Source of the DNA: Candidatus Dorea gallistercoris
GTDB taxonomy: Bacteria > Bacillota > Clostridia > Lachnospirales > Lachnospiraceae
NCBI GenBank assembly: GCA_019114065.1
Contig: DXGF01000141.1
Location: 1-36,108 of the forward strand
Reading direction: 5' to 3'
Length of the DNA stretch: 36,108 nt
Shown here: piece by piece, positions 1 through 9,085 of the stretch
Numbering within the stretch: the first letter of the stretch is position 1
How the letters are laid out: each line of letters begins with the position of its first letter
The notes under the pieces: model-generated
What the model saw: only the letters and a program-made list of their open reading frames with translations
What the model was told of the DNA's origin: nothing
Database searches by the model: none
Translations under genes and position numbers: made by a program

Positions 1-162
1 TTGTTTCCACTCATCTTTCATGCACATGTACTTGGGCAGCATCACCCGTACATCATATTTTTCTTTGTCGAAATATTTTGGTAAAGAACCCACAACATCT
101 GCCAGTCCTCCTGTTTTGATGAAAGGAACCGATTCGGATGCCGCGAATAGTATTTTCTTCAT
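1..162 (-). CDS. glgA: Glycogen synthase, N-terminal fragment (runs off the window)
   Basis: Reverse-strand translation [53 protein letters not shown] matches the GlgA N-terminus including the [13 protein letters not shown] motif; GGGAGG RBS just upstream of the ATG at 162. Confidence 0.9.
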   Translation of the reverse strand, partial: MKKILFAASESVPFIKTGGLADVVGSLPKYFDKEKYDVRVMLPKYMCMKDEWKQ

Positions 163-225
163 TGCTTTTCCTCCCAACCTCACGATATACGTTATTATAT
201 CGCATTTTTTCCCGGAAGAAAAGCA

Positions 226-1017
226 TTATCTGTTTTTATATTCCAGACGGATCGTATCCGCGATCAGGGCAATAAACTCGGAATTCGTCGGTTTTCCCTT
301 CCCGTTGCTGACCGTATAGCCGAAGAGCTCGTCCAGGGTATCCAGCTTCCCTCTGCTCCAGGCCACCTCAATGGCGTGGCGGATGGCCCGCTCTACCCGG
401 CTGGCTGTGGTCTGATGGATCTTGGCAACCGTGGGATACAGAACCTTGGTGATGGCGTTTAACACGTCCATGTCCTCCACCGCCATGATGATCGCGTCTC
501 TTAAGTAATGATAACCCTTGATGTGGGCCGGGATCCCGATCTCATGGATCATATCCGTCACTCGGGCTTCCAAGTTAACCTCCGGCTGGCCGGAAAGGGA
601 TGTATCCTCTCCCGGTGATCCTCCCATCCGGCTTGGGACCGCCCGGTTTGTATTTTTGATCCTTCCAAGTACCATCTCATTGTTGAAAGGTTTCAGAATA
701 TAGTAATTCGCCCCTTTTTTGAAAGCATCTTCTGTGATCCTCTCCTGGCCTACGGCTGTGATGACGATAAACGCCGGATGCTTTTTGATCTCCCCGTCGG
801 TGTTGACCAGATCCATCACACTTAAGCCGTCCATTTTCGGCATGATCAGATCCAGAAGGACAACATCCGGCTGTTTCTCCTTGATCAGCTCGTACACATC
901 CTCCCCATTGTTCGCTCTTCCCACCAGATTCAGCTCTTTGTCGCTGTCGATGATTTCGCCAAGCAAGTCCAGGATTCTTTCATTATCGTCGGCTATTGCT
1001 ACGTTTATTTCACTCAT
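226..1017 (-). CDS. spo0A: Stage 0 sporulation protein A, sporulation master response regulator
   Basis: 263 aa; receiver domain ([29 protein letters not shown]) plus the characteristic Spo0A C-terminal DNA-binding domain ([19 protein letters not shown]...[18 protein letters not shown]). Confidence 0.97.
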   Translation of the reverse strand: MSEINVAIADDNERILDLLGEIIDSDKELNLVGRANNGEDVYELIKEKQPDVVLLDLIMPKMDGLSVMDLVNTDGEIKKHPAFIVITAVGQERITEDAFKKGANYYILKPFNNEMVLGRIKNTNRAVPSRMGGSPGEDTSLSGQPEVNLEARVTDMIHEIGIPAHIKGYHYLRDAIIMAVEDMDVLNAITKVLYPTVAKIHQTTASRVERAIRHAIEVAWSRGKLDTLDELFGYTVSNGKGKPTNSEFIALIADTIRLEYKNR

Positions 1018-1062
1018 TTTGCGAAATACCTCCTTTCTCGTACAATAAGACCGTCATGACCA

Positions 1063-1091
1063 ATTATATATTTCGCCATATTTCAAAGCAA
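1063..1091 (-). promoter_or_regulatory. Candidate sigma-A promoter of spo0A
   Basis: Minus strand TTGCTT-N17-TATAAT (-35 at 1086-1091, -10 at 1063-1068), 46 nt upstream of the start codon. Confidence 0.6.
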
Positions 1092-1136
1092 GAAATTACT
1101 GTCGTAAAAACCTGACACCGTCCGACCATTTTCACG

Positions 1137-2201
1137 CTATTCTACATTTTTCAACATGTTTTCTATGAAAATCCCATATCCTTTCGCCGGATCATTGACA
1201 AAAACGTGGGTGATCGCGCCCACCAGTTTCCCGTTCTGGATGATTGGAGAGCCGGACATCCCCTGTACGATCCCGCCTGTGATATCAAGGAGTTCCTGGT
1301 CTGTCACCTGCAGTTCCATCCCCTTGTTGGTCTCTTTCGCCTCAGTGTCGATTTTTGTGATCCGGATGTCGTACTCTTTTACCTCTCCTTCCACCGCGCA
1401 GCGAATGAGCGCCGGCCCCTCCTGGATCTCTTTTGCCGATGCCGTCTCCATAGGTTCCTGATCGGAAAACAGCGTGTCGATCCGCTGGATCGTCCCGTAG
1501 ATCCCCTCCTCTGTATTTTTCTCGATGGTTCCCAGAATGTTGTAGTTATTGTAGATGATGACCCCTTCCATTCCTCCCGGTGTCCCGCCTGTTCCTTTCT
1601 GGATATCTTTGATGCTGGTAGAGTAGAGTGTCCCTTCTGAGATATCCAGCAGCTCACTGGTATCGATATCGTGGATCCCGTGTCCCAGAGCCCCGAACTT
1701 ACTGTCCACATTCAGGAATGTAATGGTACCAAGCCCCTGGGTGTTGTCCCTTACCCAGATCCCCAGCTTGTACTCTCCCCCGTCACACTGGACCGCCCGG
1801 GTCCTAACATCGATGGTCTGGCCATTTCTCACGACCTGCAGCACCACATCCGCTTGCGTCAGCGTCTCCACCTCCTGGATCAATTCCGATTTGCTGTGGA
1901 TCTTGGTCCCATCCAGTCCTACGATATAATCGCCTGCCTGGACCAGGTTCCTGGCCGGCTCATACTCGTTTCCATCTATCCCCTCCACCTTGTCGGTACC
2001 AAGGACCATCACGCCTTCTGTCTCCAGATAGATCCCCACCGGCATACCTCCGGGGATCACCATCGTCGCATCCACTGTATCCGCGCTGACTTCCTGGGGA
2101 AACTGCTCCTTGTAGCTGTTGATCAGATACCAGCTTCCTCCGGCAGCGATCGTAAATATGACGATCATGATCAATATTCTCCGATACCAATATGCTTTCA
2201 T
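1137..2201 (-). CDS. spoIVB: SpoIVB peptidase (PDZ plus S55 serine protease)
   Basis: N-terminal TM segment, PDZ-like region, and IVQGMSGSPIIQNGKLVGAITHVFVNDPAKGYGIFIENML active-site region; position between recN and spo0A. Start set to the ATG at 2201 (MKAYWYRRILIM), because the longer ORF to 2309 reads through a terminator hairpin and into recN. Confidence 0.95.
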   Translation of the reverse strand: MKAYWYRRILIMIVIFTIAAGGSWYLINSYKEQFPQEVSADTVDATMVIPGGMPVGIYLETEGVMVLGTDKVEGIDGNEYEPARNLVQAGDYIVGLDGTKIHSKSELIQEVETLTQADVVLQVVRNGQTIDVRTRAVQCDGGEYKLGIWVRDNTQGLGTITFLNVDSKFGALGHGIHDIDTSELLDISEGTLYSTSIKDIQKGTGGTPGGMEGVIIYNNYNILGTIEKNTEEGIYGTIQRIDTLFSDQEPMETASAKEIQEGPALIRCAVEGEVKEYDIRITKIDTEAKETNKGMELQVTDQELLDITGGIVQGMSGSPIIQNGKLVGAITHVFVNDPAKGYGIFIENMLKNVE

Positions 2202-2228
2202 ATTCCCGTTCCTTTCTTCCACACTAAA

Positions 2229-2259
2229 TAAGACAGGCATCAAAACGATGCCTGTCTTA
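2229..2259 (-). terminator. Hairpin between recN and spoIVB, likely terminator of the recN operon
   Basis: 13-bp perfect inverted repeat taagacaggcatc-AAAAC-gatgcctgtctta; on the minus strand the stem is followed by a weak T-rich stretch (TTATTTAG). Confidence 0.7.
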
Positions 2260-2289
2260 GTATGTGAAGATTTTCTCTTTTCCATCCTT

Positions 2290-3963
2290 TTATTTTGCGG
2301 CTTGTGCAAGTTCTTTCATCTCTCTGGCGTTCTCCAGCACCGCGTCGGTGATCTTGGCGCCTCCTAAGATCCGGGCCAGCTCCTGGATGGACGCTTCCCC
2401 ATCCAGCCTGCGGATCTGAGTCCTGGTGTCCATCCCTTCCACCTTCTTCTCGATCACATAGTGGGTATCCGCCATAGCCGCGATCTGCGCCAGGTGAGTG
2501 ATACAGATCACCTGATGGGTCTTTCCGATCAGAGCCATCTTCTCTGAGACTTTCTGGGCGGTCCGCCCACTGATCCCCACGTCGATCTCATCGAAGATCA
2601 GGGTCTCAATGTCATCTCTTCTGGCCATCACTGTGCGGATCGCCAGCATGATCCTGGAAAGCTCTCCGCCGGAAGCCACATCTTTCAAAGGCCGCAGGGG
2701 CTGTCCCGGATTCAGGGAGATCATGAATTCCACATCGTCAATTCCGTTCCCTGTATAAGCTTCCAGCCTTTCAAAGTGGATCTGGAAACGCACGTCCGCG
2801 AAGTTTAACTCTCTAAGGCCTTGCTCCACCGCCTGCTCCAGGATGGCGGCCTGCTCTTTCCGAGCTTTGCTCAGACTCTGGCTGCGCTTTTCCAGAAGGC
2901 TTTCTGCCTGCTCCAGGTCACGCTTTAACCTGGCTAGGTAAGTCTCATAGTCCTGGAGTTTCTCCAGCTTAGCTTTCTGCTCTGCCTGGTAGTCAAGGAT
3001 CTCTTCGATCGTATTTCCGTATTTGACCTTCAGATGGTTGATCGCGTTCAGCCGGTTCTCCGTCTCATAAAACTCTTCCTCTGAGAACTCGCATTCTTTG
3101 CTGTAATCCGACAGCTCTCGGTTAAAATCATTGAGGAGACTGTCCACCTCCATCAGCTGGTCCTGAAGCTGTCTGGCCCGCTCGTCACAGTCCGCCGCCT
3201 CGGAAAGGGCCCGGATGGCTCGGCTCAGATTCTCACTGGCGCTGTCTGCGTCCTGGCTGGTATAGCAGTAAGCCTCCGCGGCTCCCTTGGCGATCTTCTT
3301 CCCATTGGCCATCCTCCGGTAAAGGTCTTCCAATTCCTCGTCTTCTCCCTTTACAAGGGCCGCTTCCTCGATCTCCTGCACTTCGAATTCCAGGAAGGAA
3401 AGTTCCTTGGCCCGCTCGCTCTCATCCATATTAGCCTCCTTAAGCTCCTTCCCGCAGGTCCTGTAGGCCTGATAGGCCTCTTTTACCTGTTGGAGGATGT
3501 CTTCCGTCTCTTCTCTTGCAAAGGCATCTAGGATTTCCAGATGATTTTTCTTATGCAGAAGGGATTGATGCTCATGTTGTCCATGGATATCGATCAGAAT
3601 CTGGGACACCTCTCTCAACAGCGCCATCGTCACTGTCTCTCCGTTGATCCTGCTCACACTCCGGCCTTCCATCAGCCGCCGGCTTAATACCACCATCCCG
3701 TCCTCCGGAAACACCTCCAGTTCTTTCAGTCTCTGGAGCTGACGTGGATTCTCGATCTGAAACTCCAGTTCCACGAATCCATAGTCTGCCCCACTTCGGA
3801 TCATATCTTTCGTATATCTTGCGCCCAGAGCCAGATTCACAGAACCTAAGATAATGGACTTTCCCGCGCCCGTCTCCCCAGTCAGTATATTCAATCCTTC
3901 TTCAAATTCCACTTCGATCTCGTCGATCAGGGCGAGATTCTTCACATGCAAACTGCGTAACAT
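2290..3963 (-). CDS. recN: DNA repair protein RecN
   Basis: 557 aa; MLRSLHVKNLALIDEIEVEFEEGLNILTGETGAGKS Walker A, coiled coil, SGGELSRIMLAI signature, IFDEIDVGISG Walker B. Confidence 0.97.
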   Translation of the reverse strand: MLRSLHVKNLALIDEIEVEFEEGLNILTGETGAGKSIILGSVNLALGARYTKDMIRSGADYGFVELEFQIENPRQLQRLKELEVFPEDGMVVLSRRLMEGRSVSRINGETVTMALLREVSQILIDIHGQHEHQSLLHKKNHLEILDAFAREETEDILQQVKEAYQAYRTCGKELKEANMDESERAKELSFLEFEVQEIEEAALVKGEDEELEDLYRRMANGKKIAKGAAEAYCYTSQDADSASENLSRAIRALSEAADCDERARQLQDQLMEVDSLLNDFNRELSDYSKECEFSEEEFYETENRLNAINHLKVKYGNTIEEILDYQAEQKAKLEKLQDYETYLARLKRDLEQAESLLEKRSQSLSKARKEQAAILEQAVEQGLRELNFADVRFQIHFERLEAYTGNGIDDVEFMISLNPGQPLRPLKDVASGGELSRIMLAIRTVMARRDDIETLIFDEIDVGISGRTAQKVSEKMALIGKTHQVICITHLAQIAAMADTHYVIEKKVEGMDTRTQIRRLDGEASIQELARILGGAKITDAVLENAREMKELAQAAK

Positions 3964-3974
3964 ACTGCCTCCCG

Positions 3975-4421
3975 TCAGATCAGTTTACTGATCTTATCCA
4001 TCACCGTTATGGTTTCCTCCACACTCCGGATCGCGCACATGATGGTGTCGTCCCCGGCAATACTGCCTACCACTTCTTTCCACTCCATAGCGTCGATGGC
4101 GGCGCAGACGGCCATCGCCATCCCGGATACCGTCTTGATCACCAGGATATTCTGGGCCATATCCATAGATACGAATCCATCCCGCAGCACACGGATATAT
4201 TTTTCGCTCATCTGGCTGTCTCCGCTCTGATGGGCGGTATACCGCTGCTTTCCCTCTCCGGCCGGCACCTTGGTCAGCTTCAGGTCCCGGATATCCCTGG
4301 ATACCGTTGCCTGGGTCACCTTGAACCCTTCCTGATTCAGATAGGCCGCCAGCTCTTCCTGGGTCTCGATCTGGTATTTGTTGATCAGTTCGATGATCTT
4401 TGCGTGTCGGTTTACTTTCAT
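3975..4421 (-). CDS. argR: Arginine repressor
   Basis: 148 aa; winged helix (ELAAYLNQEGFKVTQATVSRDIRDLKLTKV) and C-terminal oligomerisation domain (GSIAGDDTIMCAIRS). Confidence 0.95.
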   Translation of the reverse strand: MKVNRHAKIIELINKYQIETQEELAAYLNQEGFKVTQATVSRDIRDLKLTKVPAGEGKQRYTAHQSGDSQMSEKYIRVLRDGFVSMDMAQNILVIKTVSGMAMAVCAAIDAMEWKEVVGSIAGDDTIMCAIRSVEETITVMDKISKLI

Positions 4422-4424
4422 GCT

Positions 4425-5258
4425 CTAATTTCCTTTCATCTTTCTGCGCAGCATCTCCAGAAAACTGATCTGGCTCAGCCGCATCAGTCTGGTGGAGGCT
4501 GCGGCTCTGCGGACTGTCACCGTATCTCCTGTCACCAGCGGCATGGTGTCCGCCCCGTCAAATGCCACCATGGCCTCCTCCACCGCGCCGTGATGCCCTT
4601 CCCCGATCTCCACCACGATCTCGTCCTCCGCCGAGAGTACGATACTGCTGGTGTTCAGAGCGTGGGGACAGATTGGGGTGATCACGATCATAGAAGCCGT
4701 CGGTTCCAGGATCGGTCCCCCTGCGGACAGATTGTACGCCGTGGAACCTGTGGGGGTGGAGATGATGATGCCATCTGCCTCATAAGAGTTCAGCAGCTCT
4801 CCGTTGACATAGATCCGAAAATGGATGATCCGGATCTCCGTTTTCCTGGAAACCACGATATCATTCAAGGACACATCCTTTTGTCCGTCTTTCAGGACCC
4901 CTTCCAGCATCATCCGGTCTTCCAGGCCGTACTCGCCCCGCAGGATCCGAGCCACAGCCTCCTCAATATGGTTGACCTCCACTTCCGTCAGATAGCCAAG
5001 AGTCCCCATATTGATGCCCAGCACCGGAACTCCCCGGCCCCGAAGCAGTCTTGCCACCTCGATGAGACTGCCGTCCCCTCCGATCACCAGCGCGCAGTCG
5101 ATCCTTTCCGGAACGCTATCCCGGATGATCTGCTTATTCTCATCCTTTTGGCACAGTACGCAGGTCTTCCCCGCGCCCTCCAGCAGGCGCTTTACCTTGG
5201 CCGTCACCTGGCCGTCCGCGTCTTTTCCGTCATTTGTCACGATCAAAAAATATTCCAT
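4425..5258 (-). CDS. nadK: NAD kinase
   Basis: 277 aa; GGDGSLIEVARLLRGRGVPVLGINMGTLGYLTEV and SYEADGIIISTPTGSTAYNLSAGGPI motifs. Confidence 0.95.
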   Translation of the reverse strand: MEYFLIVTNDGKDADGQVTAKVKRLLEGAGKTCVLCQKDENKQIIRDSVPERIDCALVIGGDGSLIEVARLLRGRGVPVLGINMGTLGYLTEVEVNHIEEAVARILRGEYGLEDRMMLEGVLKDGQKDVSLNDIVVSRKTEIRIIHFRIYVNGELLNSYEADGIIISTPTGSTAYNLSAGGPILEPTASMIVITPICPHALNTSSIVLSAEDEIVVEIGEGHHGAVEEAMVAFDGADTMPLVTGDTVTVRRAAASTRLMRLSQISFLEMLRRKMKGN

Positions 5259-5272
5259 TCTCTGCCTTCCCC

Positions 5273-6085
5273 TTATTCTTTCGTCAATGCGGCAAACGCT
5301 TGTGTCACCGTGTCTGTCATATTTACGCCGGAAGAGATCTCTCCCATTTCTTCCTGGCCTTTCTTCAAATGGATCAGATATTCGATATTCCCTTCCGGCC
5401 CCCGGATGGGAGAAAACGTGAGCTCCAGCACATCCAGGCCGATCTGGCGGGCGTATTCCATCACTTTCCCGATCACTTCTTCATGGGTGGAGGCCTCTCG
5501 GACCACGCCTTTCTTTCCCACCTTTTCTCTCCCCGCCTCAAACTGAGGCTTGATGAGAGCCACGATCTCCCCGTCTTCTGTCAGATAGTCCCGGATCGGC
5601 TTTAAGACTTTGGTCAGAGAGATAAAGGACACATCGATGGAAGAAAATTCTGCCGGTTCTCCGATGTCTTCCGGCGTCACATAGCGGATGTTCGTCTTTT
5701 CCATACACACCACCCGCTGATCCTGGCGCAGCTTCCAGTCCAGCTGTCCTCTCCCCACATCGATGGCATAGACCTTCTTCGCCCCATTCTGGAGCATACA
5801 GTCGGTAAATCCTCCGGTGGAAGAGCCTACATCCGTGCAGATCTTCCCCGCCACAGACAGATCAAATTCCCTCAATGCCTTCTCAAGCTTAAAGCCTCCC
5901 CGGCTTACATAAGGGAGGGTATGGCCCCGCACTTCGATCCGACAATGGTCATCGAACGTAGTCCCCGGCTTATCCTCCTTCTGTCCGTCTACGTAGACGC
6001 TGCCAGCCATGATCACTGCCTTGGCCTTCTCCCGGGTAGGCGCAAGAGCTCGCTTTACCAAAAGCACATCCAAACGTTCTTTCAT
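5273..6085 (-). CDS. tlyA: TlyA family rRNA (ribose-2'-O) methyltransferase / hemolysin A family
   Basis: 270 aa; S4 domain (RLDVLLVKRALAPTREKAKAVIMAGSVYVDG) plus FtsJ-like fold (DVGSSTGGFTDCMLQNGAKKVYAIDVG). Confidence 0.92.
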   Translation of the reverse strand: MKERLDVLLVKRALAPTREKAKAVIMAGSVYVDGQKEDKPGTTFDDHCRIEVRGHTLPYVSRGGFKLEKALREFDLSVAGKICTDVGSSTGGFTDCMLQNGAKKVYAIDVGRGQLDWKLRQDQRVVCMEKTNIRYVTPEDIGEPAEFSSIDVSFISLTKVLKPIRDYLTEDGEIVALIKPQFEAGREKVGKKGVVREASTHEEVIGKVMEYARQIGLDVLELTFSPIRGPEGNIEYLIHLKKGQEEMGEISSGVNMTDTVTQAFAALTKE

Positions 6086-6088
6086 CTT

Positions 6089-7960
6089 CTACAGCTCCTT
6101 ATAAGTCTCCAGGATCCGGCTGGTCATCGATTCCTGATCCAGACCTGTCACTTTACGCAGGATATCTACATTTCCGTGTTCCACGTAAATATCCGGCAGA
6201 GACAGAGGCAGTACATGTACCCCGAGGCCCTTTTCCGCTACATACCGCAGCACCCGATCTCCAAAAGCTCCGGAAGGCACATTTTCCTCGATCACCGCGA
6301 TCATCCGATGATTTTTGGAAAGCCGGTCGATCAGGGCTTCATCCAGCGGCTTTACAAACCGGGCATTGATCAGGCTGCTGGAATGCCCTTCCTGCTTCAG
6401 ATGTTCCCGGACAGCGGCCGCCTCCTGGAACATATGTCCCACGCTCAGGAGAGCGATATCCTTCTCCTCATAGATCATCTCACTTTTTCCATACTCTATG
6501 GGAGCCCGGAATTCCTGGTAACCGTCATAGACGCTCCCTCTCGGATAGCGCAGCGCCACCGGTCCCTCAAACGCAAGAGCGAAACGCAGCATATCCGCCA
6601 GCTCCCATTTATTCTTCGGGGACAGGATAGTCATATTGGGAATACTTCCCAGATAGGACAGATCAAAGATCCCCTGGTGGGTCTCTCCATCGCTTCCCAC
6701 CAGTCCTGCCCGGTCCACCGCGAAGACTACCGGAAGGTTCTGCAGCCCCACATCGTGGATCAGCTGATCATAGCCTCTCTGAAGGAAGGAAGAATAAACG
6801 GCAAACACCGGTTTCACGCCCCCTGCCGCCAGACCGGCCGCAAAGGTCACTCCATGTTCTTCCGCGATGCCCACGTCGAAAAACCGATCCGGAAACATTC
6901 TACGGAACCGAGACAGCCCGGTTCCATCGGCCATAGCCGCGGTGATCGCCACCAGGTTCGGATTCTTTCTGGCTTCATCACACAGCACTTTTCCAAATAC
7001 ATCTGTATAAGTGTCCTTTTTGTCACCGGAACAGACTTCTCCTGTCTCCACGTCAAAAGGTCCTACTCCGTGGAACTTATCCGGCGCCTTCTCCGCCGGA
7101 GCGTATCCTTTGCCTTTCTGCGTCAGCACATGCAGCAAGACAGGGCCTTTGATCTTCTTAGCTTCCCGGAAAGCCCGGCACAGCATAGGAAGATTATGGC
7201 CCGGCACCGGTCCCAGATATGTGATCCCCATGTCTTCAAAGAACATCCCCGGCACCACAAGCTGTTTGATGCTGCTTTTGGTCCTGCGGATCTTCTCGAT
7301 CATAGGATCTCCCACCACCGGAACCTTATGAAGGGTATTCGTGACCCCCTTCTTCAATCCTGTGTAAAGGTCCGCCGTCCTAAGCTTAGCAAGGTACCTG
7401 GACATGCCTCCCACATTTTCAGAGATCGACATGTGATTATCATTGAGGACAATAATAAAATTCGTCTCCAGATGAGCCGCGTTGTTCAGCGCCTCATAGG
7501 CCATCCCGCCGGTCAGGGACCCGTCTCCGATCACAGAGACCACCCGGTGGTCCTCTCCCTTTAGATCTCTGGCCGACACAAGTCCAAGCCCCGCGGAGAT
7601 AGACGTGGAACTGTGTCCCGTATCAAAGGCATCGCAGGGACTTTCCTTGCGCTTGGGGAACCCGCTCATCCCGCCATAGCGGCGCAGTTCATCAAAGCCT
7701 TCTTTCCGGCCTGTCAAAAGCTTATGGGTATAGGACTGGTGCCCCACGTCCCAGATGATTTTGTCTTCCGGAAGCTGAAACATCAGATGCAGCGCCATGG
7801 TCAGCTCCACCACACCCAGATTGGAGGCCAGATGCCCCCCGGTCCTGCTTACCTTCTCGATCAGGAACTGCCGGATCTCTCCGGCCAGGATCTCCAGTTC
7901 CTCCCCATTCAGCTTCTTGATATCATTTTCTTTCTGTATCCGCTCCAGCATATCCGCCAC
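6089..7960 (-). CDS. dxs: 1-deoxy-D-xylulose-5-phosphate synthase
   Basis: 623 aa; GGHLASNLGVVELTMALH, DVGHQSYTHKLLTGR, GDGSLTGGMAYEALNNAA, GIAEEHGVTFAAGLA motifs. Confidence 0.96.
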   Translation of the reverse strand: MADMLERIQKENDIKKLNGEELEILAGEIRQFLIEKVSRTGGHLASNLGVVELTMALHLMFQLPEDKIIWDVGHQSYTHKLLTGRKEGFDELRRYGGMSGFPKRKESPCDAFDTGHSSTSISAGLGLVSARDLKGEDHRVVSVIGDGSLTGGMAYEALNNAAHLETNFIIVLNDNHMSISENVGGMSRYLAKLRTADLYTGLKKGVTNTLHKVPVVGDPMIEKIRRTKSSIKQLVVPGMFFEDMGITYLGPVPGHNLPMLCRAFREAKKIKGPVLLHVLTQKGKGYAPAEKAPDKFHGVGPFDVETGEVCSGDKKDTYTDVFGKVLCDEARKNPNLVAITAAMADGTGLSRFRRMFPDRFFDVGIAEEHGVTFAAGLAAGGVKPVFAVYSSFLQRGYDQLIHDVGLQNLPVVFAVDRAGLVGSDGETHQGIFDLSYLGSIPNMTILSPKNKWELADMLRFALAFEGPVALRYPRGSVYDGYQEFRAPIEYGKSEMIYEEKDIALLSVGHMFQEAAAVREHLKQEGHSSSLINARFVKPLDEALIDRLSKNHRMIAVIEENVPSGAFGDRVLRYVAEKGLGVHVLPLSLPDIYVEHGNVDILRKVTGLDQESMTSRILETYKEL

Positions 7961-7965
7961 CTCTT

Positions 7966-8868
7966 CTATTTGTCTCTGTGAATCAGCGCGATCAAAAGCT
8001 GTTCCAGATATGGATTCTCTCCCGGAAGGGTATGCAGAAGGCGGACTGCCTCCCTGGACTTTGCCTCTACAAGGTCTGCCGCTTCCCGGGCCCCCATCAG
8101 GGTCACATAGGTTGTCTTCTCATTCTTCTCATCGCTGTGCACGGGTTTCCCAAGCACTTCCGGCGTACTGGTCACATCCAGGATATCATCCTGGATCTGG
8201 AACGCGATCCCCACATGGGAGGCGATCTCTTCTACCGTCTGAATTTCCCTGTCGGAAGCGCCAGAAAGAATCGCCCCGATCATCATTGACGCCTCGATCA
8301 GCGCCCCTGTCTTCAGCTCATAGATGGTGTCCAGTACGTCCCGTTCCATCGCCTGGCCTGTCTTGCTCACATCAATGACCTGGCCGCCGATCATCCCGTG
8401 GATGCCGGCCTTCTCTCCCAGCACGCGAAGGGCCTGCCCGATCCTTTCACTCTCTCCCGGCGCCAGGACGAAAGCCTGGAATGCCGTCTCAAAGGCATAA
8501 TTCAGCAGCGCGTCCCCAGCCAGGATTCCCATATCTTCCCCGTAGACCACATGGGTCGTCTTCCGGCCTCTCCGGTAATCGTCGTTGTCCATCGCCGGCA
8601 GATCATCGTGGACCAGAGAATAGGTATGTATCATCTCAATGGCCGCCATAAAGGGCGCAAGAGTCCTGGCATCCCCGCCGAACAGCCGGTGGGTCTCCTG
8701 CATGAGCATGGGCCGCAGCCGTTTCCCTCCAGCCATCAGGCTGTATTCCATCGCCTCCATGATCACCTTCTGATATCCCTGCTTCTCTGGCAGATACTGT
8801 CTCAGGATTTCTTCAATCTCCCAGACTTTTTCTTTCTGTTGTGTCTGAAACTCATTGCTCGAATTCAT
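7966..8868 (-). CDS. ispA: Polyprenyl (farnesyl) diphosphate synthase
   Basis: GGKRLRPML, LVHDDLPAMDNDDYRRGRKTTH (first Asp-rich motif), FQIQDDILDV (second). Start set to MNSSNEF at 8868; the ORF extends to 8886. Overlaps xseB. Confidence 0.9.
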   Translation of the reverse strand: MNSSNEFQTQQKEKVWEIEEILRQYLPEKQGYQKVIMEAMEYSLMAGGKRLRPMLMQETHRLFGGDARTLAPFMAAIEMIHTYSLVHDDLPAMDNDDYRRGRKTTHVVYGEDMGILAGDALLNYAFETAFQAFVLAPGESERIGQALRVLGEKAGIHGMIGGQVIDVSKTGQAMERDVLDTIYELKTGALIEASMMIGAILSGASDREIQTVEEIASHVGIAFQIQDDILDVTSTPEVLGKPVHSDEKNEKTTYVTLMGAREAADLVEAKSREAVRLLHTLPGENPYLEQLLIALIHRDK

Positions 8869-9085
8869 GAACTTCTCCCTCTTCATCTAATACCAGCATT
8901 TTTTTCTCGATCGTATCGATCTTATCACTACAGGATTTCAGCATATCCATTCCCTTATGATAGAGAGCAAAGCTTTCTTCCAGAGAAATGTCTTCTGCCT
9001 CCATCTTCCGGATCACTTCCTCCAACTTCGTGAAGGTCTGGTCCAGCGTCTCTTCCTGCTTCTGTTCTTCCCGCTTTTCAGCCAT
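8852..9085 (-). CDS. xseB: Exodeoxyribonuclease VII small subunit
   Basis: 77 aa; TFTKLEEVIRKMEAEDISLEESFALYHKGMDMLKSC is the XseB signature; adjacent to xseA. Confidence 0.94.
   Translation of the reverse strand: MAEKREEQKQEETLDQTFTKLEEVIRKMEAEDISLEESFALYHKGMDMLKSCSDKIDTIEKKMLVLDEEGEVHEFEQ

Noticed and set aside
64-72. Perfect 0A-box-like TTTGTCGAA at the window edge
   Set aside because: Lies inside the glgA coding sequence (codons for YFDKE) downstream of its start; most likely coincidental.
2202-2309. N-terminal extension of spoIVB in the ORF track (390 aa)
   Set aside because: The extension translates a terminator hairpin and overlaps the recN 3' end; the ATG at 2201 with an AAAGGAACGG RBS gives a normal SpoIVB N-terminus.
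5921-7564. Long plus-strand ORF (547 aa) antisense to dxs/tlyA
   Set aside because: Shadow ORF of conserved genes in a high-GC third-position context; low-complexity His/Arg/Pro-rich translation with no recognisable domain or RBS.
7966-9085. ispA/xseB gene overlap as a possible unusual fusion or frameshift
   Set aside because: A short overlap of start and stop regions is normal in this conserved operon; both proteins are complete.
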